In this document: piece by piece, positions 12,601 to 27,600 of the stretch
How the letters are laid out: each line of letters begins with the position of its first letter
How positions within the stretch are numbered: position 1 is the stretch's first letter
DNA from: Argopecten irradians
Taxonomy: Eukaryota; Mollusca; Bivalvia; Pectinida; Pectinidae
Assembly: GCF_041381155.1 (NCBI RefSeq)
Contig: NC_091146.1
Span: 35,529,328 to 35,593,327 of the forward strand
Length of the DNA: 64,000 nt
Reading direction: 5' to 3'
Translations under genes and position numbers: made by a program
The notes under the pieces: model-generated
Database searches by the model: none
What the model was told of the DNA's origin: nothing
Seen by the model: only the letters and a program-made list of their open reading frames with translations

Positions 12601-15600
12601 TATGCAAATAACCGGAGTATTCGAATAGGCGGAGATAACATTTTGCATCTTCGTTTGACCCCACACATATGTATGTGAACAGGCAAATAGATATCATTTC
12701 GTTCACTTGACAAATACGTAAATTATTTACACTTAAAATAATAAACAAGTAGTTCTTAATCGATTTTAATTGTTAAATAACAAAAAATATTCCAAAATTA
12801 GATTCTTGGTTACGTTAGATCGACATGTGAATCTTTGAGAAACAGCTTAACGATCGATGTCAAATGCAATAACTAAACAGGATTGAATTTGTGTCTGCAA
12901 TTCTGAACATGAATAATAAATAAATTTACGTACATATAATAATTTACGTTTGAAAAAACCTGGCAAAATGATCTTACGATCGTGATTAAACTTCAAAGTG
13001 CCGATCAACTAGATCTAGTAGTGTTGTTTTTACACATGTGTATGAATTCGAAAATGGCGGCAGGTGATGAAGCCATGCGTTCACTGGACCTAAATGTGTT
13101 TTGAGAATTCTTCCTGTATTGTTGATCGATACGGCGAATAGCTTGATAACTGATAACATTTCAGAAATTAATGCATATTCAAGTAGCAATGAAACAATGT
13201 AGCAAGTATCTTTTGTATCCTACATACTGTACGAAACTTGCGGTAGTCATTGCACACCGACTTTGCATGCTTTTACGTCTCGTTCAACGAGACGCTTGAT
13301 ACGCACATGTCTGTCGTAGTCAACAAGACTCTGGTTGAATGAGACAACGAGAATGGCGATTGTTGTAAGGAAGCATGGTTTCTCCAACCGATCGTGAACT
13401 AAGGTACGTTACGTTAATAAATAAACATATTTGAAAGTGCAAATGCTTTAATTAGATGTTTGAGTCAGTGATTATACTAAAGTAATGATCAACCGCTGCT
13501 GATGTAAATCGTAACAGCGTCGAATACCTTTGCAGATTCATGCATAAAATAACAAGCCATACGATAACGTTAATCTGTCACCATGATGATTTCTAGTAAA
13601 AGCGAAGTATCTTGAAACATATATCGGCGAATTTCGCTAAAAATATATTGCAAAATTGAAAAATATTCTATTTTATTTTCAGAATTTCCCAAATATTTTA
13701 TTCAAATAACCGGAGGTCATGTAAAAGTCTATTCAAATACACGGAGTTGAAAAACAAAGATAAAGAAGGAAAAAATTTTATGCAAATAACAGAAATATTC
13801 AAATAACCGTTATTCAATTATGTGGAGTCCTCTGTACAATGGATATTCACTGTTCACAAAGGTTTAATAAAACTTTAATAATTTCTAATACTTATGCATT
13901 CCAATAAACATTCAATAACTGTTAAGGTCCCGAACAACATGCCAGATATTGTGTAGACTTTTCTATGACTTCAGATTCGACTCAAGAAAATTTATAAATT
14001 TTCTGTTTCCTTATAGATAGTGAATCACCTTTCTACTGCATTCAAAACTGGATTGGAAAGTGGGTCACTGTTACCTAATATAGACAGTGACTCATCATTT
14101 CTATGGCCTCCGACACACGACTCGGTAAGTGGGTCACTGTTACCTCATATAGACAGTGACTCACTTATTCTATGGCCTCCGGCACAAACTCAGGAACTAG
14201 TTCACTGTTACCTAATATAGATAGTGACTCACCTTTTCTATGGCCTCTGACAGAGACCCAGGAACTAGGTCACTGTTACCTAATATAGACAGTGACTCAC
14301 CTTTTCTATGGCCTCTGACACAGACTCGGGAACTAGGTCACTGTTACCTAATATAGAGAGTGACTCACCTTTTCTATGGCCTCTGACACAGCCTCGGGAA
14401 GTGGGCCGCTGTTACCTATACATGTCATGCAGCCATAACCCACAATATCAAATCTGCAAGTAAAGTTGAATATACATCACAATTCTGACAGGTAACTATG
14501 AACTCCAAACCATCAAAATTCATCTATCATACAATTAACAAATTTTTTTTTTCTAATTAATTAAATACTTTAATAGGTGCTTACTTAACGTTTCGTATTT
14601 AAGAATTGATGTCACTATTTTTTAATTTCATTGGGATATGAAAGAAATTTTGTTTGCAAACCGTGTGAATCTGCATAGTAATCAAATTAAACATTATGGA
14701 GATATCTTTCTGGATTTTTGTGAGCTATTATTTGTGTTCTTTTAAATATTAAGAAAATATCAATGTCAGATACTCACAATAGAGCTGTAGGCTTATTTTC
14801 ACGATTTGAATCCATACAACTTTCACAGTGTTATTATTTTTTGCAATGGACACACTCTCAAGACTTTTAACAACAAAGTTCATACATGAATAAAGTATTA
14901 CGCACGAAGGAGGGGTTTTCGCAATCAAATGACCTTCATGGAATTCACAGCCTAAATTTCCCCCTCGAGTAAATATCCACGTCCACAGTACCAACTCCAA
15001 AATTAATCTAATTCACAGCATTACCTAGTGACATTAGTCAACAAAATTAATATATTAGATCTCTGAAGACGACAAACATCCTTCCTTAACAGTCTTACCC
15101 CAGTTTCTGTAGGAAAGGTGTCACTCCACTTTCCCGCAGGTAATAGGTCACGACCCCGCTGCCGGGCGACAAACTCGTCTTGATGTATGGATTGACGCTA
15201 AGCCCCGCCTCCACAGCCTTCTTGGCTAGAAGCCCCGCCCCCAACATGACTGACGGGTTACTGGTATTGGTACAGCTGGTGATGGCTGCTATGACAACAG
15301 AGCCGTGTGACAATAGGTATTCTTGGTTATCGAAAACAATTGGAGCTTTGACTGACTGGCGGTCGGACGGAATGGCGAACCCCTGCAAAGTCAATAGAGA
15401 GTTACTATAAAGAAATAATGGAATGTAAATTAGTTTGTACAACAAAATTTTATTCCTACTGCATTAAAACCATAAGGACTTCTTGCTTGTTCAGTTTAAT
15501 ACTGATAATATATATTTCCAAATTTAAGTCAAAAATGTCTTTTTCAGATTTCTTATTTAAATGTATTTTATTAGCACACACTCTAATAGCGGGGTCAGCC

Positions 15601-18600
15601 GGACACTAAATGTTTCAATGGATAGTTATACTGTGAATTCTTCACGTTTATTTTCGTTGTGGCTCAATTAGAGTTTACGTGGATTCTAAAATTTTACATT
15701 TTCGTTAATGCAAATCACTTACAAATGAATGTGTGCAGACACTTTCTATGAAGACCTCACTTATTACTGAAAACGTAATATATTTTAAAATACACAGTCT
15801 TATTTGAAACCTGTGCATGTCACCTGTATTGCAATGGTTGATCTCGTTAGTCAAGTTATTTCACCTTACGCTACTAAGCATTTATCTGTGTTTGAATCTA
15901 GAGTCGGTAACTAGAAGCCAGTGTTTTTATACAGACTTTTTGTGTCCAACGACTAAACAATGTGTTATCGTGTCACATTGATAGAGTCAAGACAGCGTGG
16001 ATATACTCAATCAATTATTTTCGAAACAATTACATGTAATCAATCTTACGGACCAGATGAAAGGCGTGGTGGCGAAAAGATGAATCTTCCAAGGATATAT
16101 GTCAACCTCCATGTAAATTTTCTGAAAATTATTTTCTCATTTTGTGCCCACTTTTAATTGTTTGAAGACGATATTATGGCTTGTTCCAACCTTTTGAAAG
16201 CTTGTTAATCATAATTGCTTGGTCCCCGAATAATATTTCGTACCTGGAAAAATACAGATATGTATTGTAGGTGCAATTTAATTGTTTAATCATCCTAACA
16301 AATGAAAAGGTGAACGCATATTGCTTTAAATAAAATTTTACTATTTTACATGAACAAATGGTAAATGGTATATATATGTTTTCGTGGGTTGAACCGCTGT
16401 AAAACTCAATCAAAAATACTGACCTTTTTAAAGGCCCACCCTCTCTATAACGCGGGACACTTTTGCCCTTAAATTATACACAGATAATACTATATTTCCA
16501 AATTTAAGTCAAAAATGTCTTTTTCAAATTTCTTTGATATTTTAACAATTGGATGTTTCAATGGATAGTTATATAATAAATCTGACCTTCTTACCCATCC
16601 TTATCAATTTGAACTGTAATGATGGGTTTGGTCTGATTTTGTTAAGTCAAGTGATCAGGCAGTCTTTTAAGCTTGTCAAACTTGTTGTTGGTGACCTGTA
16701 AGTCTTGACCTTTGCACCCTGAAGCTGACCTTTTCTGTGATTTATGACCTTACCTTTTAAATCTTCCTTTTCTGGTAACCTCCTACTATGTCTTAATTTT
16801 GCTGGTGACTTATGACCTTACTGTCAACCTTCTCTATGACCTTAGTGTAAAGTTTATTTTTGTTGGTGAACTATGACCTTACCTAAGTCTACCTTATCTG
16901 TGACCTATGACCTTACCTTGAAGTCGACCTTCTCTGTGACCCATGACTTTACTGTTAAGTCGATCCTGGTTGGTGACTTATGACTTTACCTTGAAGTCGA
17001 CCTCTATGACCTATGACCTTACCTTGAAGCCGACCTCTGTGACCTATGACCTTACCTTGAAGTCGACTTTCTCTGGAACATATAACTTATTGTAAAGTCT
17101 ACCCTGGTTGGTGACCTATGACCTTACCTTCAGCCGACCTTCTCTGTGACCTATGACCTTACCTTGAAGCCGACCTTGTTGTTAAGACAAGCCTGGAAGT
17201 CTGTCTTCATGTCCGTCACCGCCACCTTATCATGGGGTCGCTTGGGGCCAGAACAACAGGACACAATGGTGGAAAGGTCAAGCTCCACAATCTGTTAAAG
17301 TTAAACATAAAAGTCAAACAATTATCCTAATCTACACTTATTGCACAAATATTTTCATCTTGTGTTTTTATTCTTTTTTTTAAGTGACTTTGATCTTTTA
17401 CTATATCTTGATATTGCTGATACATTTTTATCATTGGTTGGTCGAGGTTGAAGACCATCTTTTGTCTACCAGGACATTGTAACTAATGATAAAAGGTAAT
17501 ACCTGTGAGAAAACAGGATCCTGTGAGGGGTCACCATAGTTACGGAACATGTGAACAGCATTGAGGTATTTCTCTATTTGTTGTATCTTGTCGTCATGAC
17601 GACCTGTAACACAGATTAATACCAAGATTAAACATTGACAAGATTAATACAGATTTATAAAGCAAGGAAAAACAATCTAGTATACTTTTTTTCAGAATAC
17701 ATCCTCGTTAAGCTGTGTGTAGTATAATGTTTGGGCCATAAAGGCCTCCAACTTATAACTGTATAGTTACTTTTATTAACCCAAACCAGCAAGAGTAAAG
17801 CGACTTTTGTCTAGAACTACTTATATCACTCTTACAGTAGTGTGTCTACCCAATCAGAATCATGATCTTGTCTTCAACACTTTTACTAACTCCACAGTGG
17901 TACATATTACGTTTAGTTAAACTTAAAGATGCTCCACCGCCGACAGAGCATAAATGATATTCATCATTTGAACAACACTTGGTGTTTAATAATGTATATA
18001 TATGTCTAATTAACACAAAAATAATACAAAATAACTTATTTTGCCTTTGATGCATGAGCAATCAGTACTACATTCTATATAGGATATAGTGCCACGGAAT
18101 TTTTTCGGGATGCAATTCATTATTTTTTACATTTTCAACTTGAAGTAAAATTAGAAGCTCAAACTTTTCAATGTTGGTAATGGTGTAAATTAAGTAACTT
18201 TTGTAACTAAAGAATAATACTAAATTGTCTGCTCCTGGTTTTAATAGTGAAAAAATATCATTTTTTTCAGCGGTGGAGCATCTTTAAGTGGTTTACACTA
18301 CGAAACCTAAACTAATAATTAGTTAAATTTCTGTATGAATATACTACTGTATGTTTATTACTACGAAACCTAAACTAATAATTAGTTAAATTTTCTGTAT
18401 GTATATTACTACGAAACCTAAACTAACTATGATTAGTTAAATTTCTGTATGTATATTACTACGAAACCAAAAACCAATAATTAGTTAAATTTCTGTATGT
18501 ATATTACTACGAAACCTAAACTAATGATTAGTTAAATTTCTGTATGTATATTGTATGAATTTTCTTTTCATATATATTCACTACAAAACTGTTAACCAAC

Positions 18601-21600
18601 ATTCTTTCGTAGAGCTCTATAAAATTGGATGATTTCCATTTCAAAACAAGGTGGCGAAGATTATAAGACTCTTTCATTAGTGGATATGAAGGATAGGGAT
18701 ATTCTACCCGAGGGTCACAAAATGTAGTAAAACCCGAGGCTTGCCACTTATTTTTCTTTCATACCTCGATGTTATATTGCAATTTTTACAGATATAATAT
18801 CCTGCCATTTTGAAATAAATTCGAAGAAATCGATGACTGGAAGTCATTTTCCATACATGAAAAATTACGTGAAATTTTCATAACAAATTCCGTTGTTTGC
18901 ATCCTTTATAGTAAAACCAGTCATATTTGTGAAAAAAAGTTAAAACTTTTACCGGGGAAATAGAGATTAGTTGACGCCGTGACGTCATGAGGCTTTATTG
19001 ATTGGGTAGCAATGCAATACAGCCTCAGGAGACATGAGTGTATTGCCCTGGACCAGCCAGTATTACACTCGTAGGTATGAAAGAAAAATATTTGCGGATT
19101 TAACAATTAAATGATAATTCCTATCAATATAAATGATGTAGATATTAATTTGCAGAGATAAACTTTAGTGAATTTACTTGGATCGTGAAATTCGCGAAAA
19201 TAAATCACACGCAAAAGAAAGTTGGTTTGCAGTATTAAGTTCAAATTCTATGTATATTGGTCTAACCTGTCTGACGAAGATATTCCAGACTTTTCCCGTC
19301 CACAGGGAAAAACCCGATCGTGGCTCCATACTCTGGACACATGTTGGAGATCGTGGCACGGTCAGCGATGGACAGGTGCTCTACACCAGAGCCGAAAAAT
19401 TCAACAAATTTACCAACAACGCCAATCTGTCGTAGATTCTGAAAGGACACATTTAATGTATTTTTTATTAGTTCGGAGACATAATAATAAAACACTTCCC
19501 GTATTCATTGTACATTAACATCCAGGCTGCATAAAAAGTGTTATAAAGAGGGACACTTATCAATGAACCAAAATATAAGTTGTTGAAGAAAAAAAGTCAG
19601 TTATATCTTAACTTCATTTCATATTAATCTGTCTGAGTAAACATACATATGCTTTCTTTCCTTATTATGTCATGATTCACACGTGAAAATCTCCTAAGTG
19701 AAGATAATACAGGATACCATGTCGATGTTATAAGAACATCATTAAATCAATGGGATGGGAGGCGGGTTTATAAACTTTCATCTCCTTCATTTTCCTAAAG
19801 AGTGGAAGAATAGCGGAGGGATGTGAATGTGTCATGAAGTATATGAAAACATGTTTCTATAACAGATTAATGTGTCACAAGTACAAAAAAAAACCAATGA
19901 GGTAAGATGTCAGATGGGTGAGGACACCTGTCTACAAGTCTATCATTTTGTAGCTGCTGGCGTTACCTTGGTGATGGTCAGTACAACGTCTGTGGAAGTA
20001 ACCAAAGGATTGACCACTCCGGTCAGTTTGTATCCAACAACTTGTGGTAGTACCATGCTGATAGCCTGTCCCAACATGACCGCCTCAGCTTCTATACCTC
20101 CCACACCTGTAATCAAGTAAATTAGACAAATCTATATAAACATGACCACATCAGCCTCTATACCCCCTCCCTCTCCAAACACACACACCTGTGAAATTTC
20201 AACAAAATCAATAAATCTGTTCACAAGTTATCATCAGGAAACCAACAGACTATCACACAGAGACAAACATGATAGTCCCCTCCGTACTAATAATCAGATA
20301 TGAGTCTGTCAGGTGGACAGAGAGATCTCAAACCTTGGAAAACACTGTCAACACTCAGCAAGACTCAAGTTAACCAGCAAAAAGCTTTTCCTTGCCTAAG
20401 ATATCCCTTGGTTGCTTGGGAAAAGATTACTCTATCTTACACAAGGGGGTGTAAGACATCTCACACGCAATACGTGACGTCATCAATACATGCGACATAA
20501 TTGCAGCGTGCATTTCAATGAAGTCATCAATTTTGACGCATAAAAATGTTCCTGTGATAATGGCACGATGAAAAAGCTGAAAAGCAATGGAAATTCCATA
20601 TTTTTTCTTCTAAGTATGAGAGAAAAAGAATCAACTATGGATCTGTCAATTGGACAGGGATATCTCTACCCTTGTGAAAGATTTTTGGCCGTCAACCCTC
20701 AGCAAGCCTCGGATTGACAAGCCAAAATCTTTCACTTGAGATATCTCTGTCCAATTGACAGACCTATGTAAGATTCTAATAGTCCATTTGAAGGACCAAA
20801 ATGTAAGATTTTATAAGTCATACATACCCCAGCCGACGACGCCGAGACCGTTGATCATCGTGGTGTGAGAATCAGTACCAACCAGACTGTCTGGGTAGAG
20901 GATGTTACCAGAGTCAAACACAACCTTGGCCAGATACTCGAGGTTCACCTGGTGGACGATTCCAGAGCCAGGGGGGACAATCATCATGTTCTGTAAGGCT
21001 TTAGCTCCCCACTGTAAGAAAATTCAGTTAAAATCTTTATTTGCTACTATTTATTGCTTTCTAATACGTCTGTACAAGGATGAGACATTTTCTTGAATAT
21101 TGAGGAATCTTTGCACTGGTTTTATATTACTTGATTTATCTTTCTTAGATTTGGGTAAGAAAATTACATGATTTAATTGATTTTCGCAGAATATCACGAT
21201 GTAACTAACACACTAACACAATCACATGACATCTTGATATAATTAATCCTGTTATTATCTGTAAAAGTTTACCTCGAGCTCGAGGAACAAAAACAATGCT
21301 GTGTTCCTCTTAAACTCACTTCACCTCCTCTCAAACCCATGCTTACCTTGAGGAACACAAAGCATTCCTTGTTCCTCTCAAACCCATGCTTACCTTGAGA
21401 AACACAAAGCGTTCCTTGTACCTCTCAAACCCATGCTTACCTTGAGGAACACAAAACGTTCCTTGTTCCTCTCAAATTCCAGTTCCTGATTTTTCTCTAA
21501 TGCATCGACACTGCAATATATATACAATATTAAATGATAATATCACTTAAAGTTTATTTCGTAAATAGAGGATATTACATGAGTGGTTATGTAACATAAA

Positions 21601-24600
21601 ATCTATCAAACGAGTTCAATAATTTTGTATGCCACAAGCCTTTAAGCATAAAACTGTTTCATGAGTTTGATAAATTTCATATTTCATAGCCATGAGAGCA
21701 AAATTCTATTTATCACATAACTTTACTAATAGAAATATAAGTGAAATATTTAATTTCGTCTCTATATATGCAACAGTAGAAATCAAGCTCGGATGTGACC
21801 TTTCCGTCTACTTAGAAAATCATAAGACGTCATATATAGATTATAACGTCAAAACTATATGTGACGTCATACTAGTGTTATTACACGTGTGTCTTACGAT
21901 ATTTATGACATGGCCGTATGACATGGCTGGAAGAGCCAGTTATGTGATAAAATGAATCTGTGATTTAATGGAGCCAAGCTTAAATATCAGTCCCCCCAAA
22001 ACCAGTAAATTAGCAGTATAAATTAGAAGTCAGTATAAATTAGAAGTCAAATACTAGTAAATTACTGCTGGAGAGGCAGTGAATTAGCAGTGTAAATTAG
22101 AAGTATACTGCTGGAGAGGCAGTAAATTAGCAGTATAAATTAGAAGTCATATACTGCTGGAGGGGCAGTAAATTAGCAGTAATAAATTAGAAGTCAAATA
22201 CTGCTGAGAGGGCAGAATTAGCAGGTAAATTAGAAGTCAGTATACTGCTGGAGAGGGCAGTAAATTAGCAGTATAAATTAGAAGTCAATATACTGCTGGA
22301 GAGGGCAGTAAAATTAGCAGTATAAATTAGAAGTCAAATACTGCTGGGAGAGGGCAGTGAATTAGCAGTGTAAATTAGAAGTCATATACTGCTGGAGAGG
22401 GCAGTAAATTAGCAAGTATAAATTAGAAGTCATATACAGCTGGAGAGGGCAGTAAATTAGCAGTGTAAATTAGAAGTCATATACTGCTGTAGAGGTGCTT
22501 ATGATCGCTTTAAGATCACCCCGATTCAAGATTCGAGAAATTTTATACCTTGCATGAATTTACTACTTCTTCTATATATATATATATATATCACCCACTC
22601 TAATGTTTTCAAATGCTACAAAGATGATTCTCTACAATAAAATAAAATGTCCAAACATTCAATCACATCAAAATTTATAACTGATACAGTACATTATCAG
22701 TAGTAAGATAGAGAATTATAATTGATCTGAAAAATCAAACATGAATCAGCTTCTGTTAACACATCAGCTCTGTATTTACATGTCCTTCTGATGAGCTCAA
22801 GGAAGAGAACCAAAATTATTTCTTAAGTCCATTCTAATTACTAGAACTGTCACCAGAGTGGACAACTAATACCCCCTGCTGCACAAATTTTAGTAATAAC
22901 TCCATTAATAGGGGACATTGCAGAACCCTATATAGTTTAATCAACTTCCCTTTATGTCAGGGTTCTGTGTACCAAATTTTATCAAAAATCTGTCAAGTAG
23001 TTTAGGAGGAGTTTGCCTGACAAAGTTGTGGACTACAGACAGACAGACAGACAGGACGGACAACCCGATTTCCAGTATACCCCCCCCCCACCCCCCTTCC
23101 TTAACTTATTTTGTTGCTGAGGGAATAATAAAGAGGACACCCGGGATTATTATAAATAAAAATATTTATCCTGAAACCAACATTGGTGTGTATTCAGTAC
23201 AATACGAAACAATTTTTATTAGAATTTCAACACATGGGCCGATTCCACTGACCTACATCCGAGACAAAATCTTGTTTGAAAGACGGACGTAATTGCGACA
23301 AGATTGGCATCTTTCAGCTTAAATGTTTGTGTTTTGATTGAATGTTGTAGGATAAAAGGTATAAATTGTCAGTGTCTTAAAAAATCAAGCTGTGTTTTTG
23401 ACTCAGGTCAGAAAGAATAAGGTGTCTCACCACTTTGTCTTTCTTAACCCTCTCTGAAATACAACTTAAGTTTTAAGACAATGGCCATGTATTCTCTATA
23501 GCATTCATACAGATTTTGGTTTGTAAAGTTTAACGTCCTATTAACAGCCAGGGTCATTTAAGGACGTGCCATATTTGTTGGTGGAGGAAAGCCGGAGTAC
23601 CCGGAGAAAAACCACCAACCAGCAGTTAGTACCTGGCAACTGCCCCACATGGGATTCGAACTCGCGACCCAGAGGTGGAGGGCATGTGGTAATATGTCAG
23701 TACATCTTAACCACCCGGCCACCACGGCCCCCTTCATACAGATGATGATAACAATGGCGACAATGATGTAATGAGGAAGGTCAAAGGTCAAAGGACAACA
23801 TCAGGAAGGTCAGCTTAAAACACTGGGCATGAATATCACCCCTGAAAATGCCAACAGATAATATAAAATTGCCCCCGTCAGCGTAAAGCATTGATACTTA
23901 TTCACAAGCTAATGACTGATATGCTCAATGTTACTAAACGAATGATCATAAAGTTTGAATTTTGATTACATATATAAATAATTATTTTTCTCTTTGTTTC
24001 TGGCTTTCTGATTGGCCAATTAATTTTTTCATTCCACGATAAAAAAAAAACGAGAATGGCGCCGAATCCCGACGTTATCGTGACGTCACAATAGAAACAT
24101 TGACAAGGCGTATTGATTTGGAAACAAAAAAAACTTGGAAAAAATCAATGGAATCGTACGTGTAAACTTATTTCATTTTATAAAGATGCCTGGAAAATTA
24201 ATTATAAGCATTGAAGTCACTATTTTTTAATTTCATCGGGGTATGAAATGAATTTTGTTTGCAAACTTTTGTGAGAATCCCTGTCTTTCATACCCCGATG
24301 AAATTAAAAAATAGTGACTTCAATGCTTAATTAAATTGTTAGTTATTGATGAATTTGGCCTTCACATGTTGATGTAGAAACAAACAATATGTCCTAACAT
24401 GTTGTAGGTGAACACTTTATAGATGAATAACAGTTTTACAAAGGGGCATAACTCTGTAACTTTGATTACTTTTCAGAAATAGAAACTGCAATGTTTTTTT
24501 TAAGTATAACTAAAGCATTAGCTCTTCAGCCAGAGAGATTAAAATCTTTTTATGTGCATGGTTTTGTATATTAAAACCTTGAATGCTCAAAATCCCCCCC

Positions 24601-27600
24601 CCCCAAAAAAAAAATATGTATACGCTTACACAAAAAACAAAACGAAATTAAAACAAGAATAAAACAACAAAAATTTACACAATCGAAAATTAAGCCATCA
24701 AAATCAAATATTGAACGCAAGTTTTTTAGCTCTCCTATCTTTGGAGATAGAAATCTGTACTAACCCTGCCTGCTGCTGTTGCGGGCAAATATACGGCTGC
24801 TTTTTTTGCAGGGAACACTGCGAGCAAGAGGTTGACCCTAACCTTTGACATGACCTTTGACCTCCACCAGGGTTGGGAGAGTTCAACAAACTACAAGAGA
24901 AACCAGACTTAAGATTACATTCAAAGGGCCAAACACACAACCTACTTATTAACATGACCCATTCACCCCTGGAATGCCATAATGAACTGTTCCTGTTCAA
25001 GAGTTGGGAAAGTTCAAGAGTGTCTCTAGGGGTGGAAGGGTTGTATAGTAAATTTTAAATTCAATTAGGATGATCATATTTTTACAATGTCAAACTTGAC
25101 CCTCATTAGTTCAAGAATAACCTGGAAAACTTTACCTTGATTAACTCAAAATTATAAAACTTGATGGCCCTATTTCATCTAAGAATTGGTACTGACCCAA
25201 GCTGTTCCCATATATATTCAAAATATTCCAGGGCACCTGTTACTGTAAGTCCATGCCGGTTGATTGTCATCAGTCCTACATTGGTACACTTATGATTCAT
25301 TAGCATCCTTTCAAATTGGACAAGCAGATTGTTAAAATTGTTTTATATGAGAATGTACGGAGTTCTAGAAGAATGAAGAAGTTTATATAGTACAGTGAAC
25401 TCCACATTTCACAAAGTCGGATTTAATTTGTTATCACAATCTATCAATTTTTATAAAGTATTCCGGGGTTTGGATTGACGTTCTATTAACTGCCCGGGTC
25501 AAGTAAGGACATGCCAGTTTTGATGACGGGAGCAAAACCGGAGCACTTTGAGAAAAACCCCCGACCAGCAATCAATACCTGGTAACTACCCTCGATGGGA
25601 TTCAAACTCGCGACCTAGAGGTGGAGCTTGAGGGCTTGTGGTAATATGTGGAGGCATCTTAACCACTCAGCCACTGCACTCCTACAAATGTTCTGTGGTA
25701 GGGAAGGAAAAACGTACCAGTATGTAGAGTTATTGTCAGTTCTTTAGGCACTTGAGGATGTGATATTAACTCACGTTGCCATTTTTTTGTACCACTATTA
25801 ACCTATTAAACTATTGCAATCTATTCAAAAATTATACTATCAGAGTTAATCTATGAAAGTTTATCTCCGCAAATTAATATCTACACCATATATATATATA
25901 ATTAATTTTTCTTTGTTTTCATACCAAATCTGGTTTTCTGATTGGCCAACATTTTTTTTGCATACCACTATGAAAAAAAATCCAAGAATGGCGTGAAACC
26001 CCAACGTTATCGTGACGCCACAATAGAGACTTTGACTTTGCGTATTGATTCAGAAAAAAAAATCCCTTGAACAACCACTATCATGTTACATTTAAAAATA
26101 CTTCATTTTATCAATTAGTGTATAAAATCAATTTTAAGTATTGATGTCACTATTTTTTTAATTTTATCGGGTAATGAAAAAAAAAATTGTTTGCAAACTT
26201 TTGTGAGAATCTGCAATGCGGATTCACACAGTTTGCAAACAATTTTTTTTTATACCCTGATGAAATTAAAATATAGTGATCACATCAATGCTTAATGAAA
26301 GAAATTTCCATTGAAGTTTTAAATCTGCAAATATTAATCTTTGCCAACTCGTTTTTGAAATGGAAATGCAAAATTTAGTATCTGCGAAAGAAATTTGGTT
26401 GACAGTATTTCTGTTCATTTATGGCTGTGTTTGAATCCATCAAAGTTCATGAAATTAAGAAATGTTTCGAACTTTAGGAATGATCAAAAGAAAATTTCTC
26501 GGTAACACATAGTGCTGAGTAATAACTTAGATGCCAAATTTATATTTGTATTCGCTGTAACATAAACCTCCTTTTGGATTTCTAATTTCTATGAAGCGTT
26601 TTTATTGGTTCACTATATTCAAGATAATGTAAATACTGCAATTATAGACATGACGCCCTAAAACTTTATACAAAACCGGAAAACCATAAAGTCTTATAAA
26701 CATTCCAAAGTTATCACTGAAACTTGAAAACAAAGTAACAAAGAAAACCTTTTCCTTTTCACAAAAGAAGTTAAACTTCATATTTTAGAAAAAGAAAAAA
26801 AAAATGCAATTTCTCCAAGTAAAATGGGACTTTGAAGAAATTTTAGATTGAGAAAAAGGTCAGTTACCGACCCCTAAAAAGGCTCTAGAGTATAGTTTAG
26901 GGTTTACTCACCTACGAGCTACGTCCACCTGTATTGAGTGGTCAATGACAAGGTCGACCGGACAAACAGGGTTAATTTTGTTGGGGTCACCTTCTAGTCG
27001 CTTGACCGCATCACGCATCGCAGCGAAGTCCACTACTGCAGGAACACCTCTGTAACATTATGCATAATTTGCATATACCTACTACATATTCAAATTAATT
27101 TTGTATTAATGTGTAATTTGCATATACCTACTACATATTCAAATTAATTTTGTATTAATGTGTAATTTGCATATACCTACTACATATTCAAATTAATTTT
27201 GTATTAATGTGTAATTTGCATATACCTACCGTATTTTTTGCGCATATAGTGCGCACTTTTTTTCATAATTTATCAAGTGAAAAGTTGGGGGTGCGCACTA
27301 TACGCAGGTACAAGGCATGGCCAGGTCCTGGGTTATGATCACCGACCGGCAGGTCCCGCGAGCTATGCAGTAACATTTTGTACACGTTGTCGTGAAATAA
27401 TTATGATTAAATACTTGGATCTTTAAGTCAGTGGTCAATGCATATATTCAATATAAAAGGAAAACATTTCTTGAAATTTTTATCTTTAATTCCTTGAAAG
27501 TTCGTTTTAAGAGCACGTGTGTTCATGACCGGATTCATGTTACGATCGTGAATATTCAGTAAGGTATCTCCAAATCTAAATGGCTAAATGAATATAGCCT

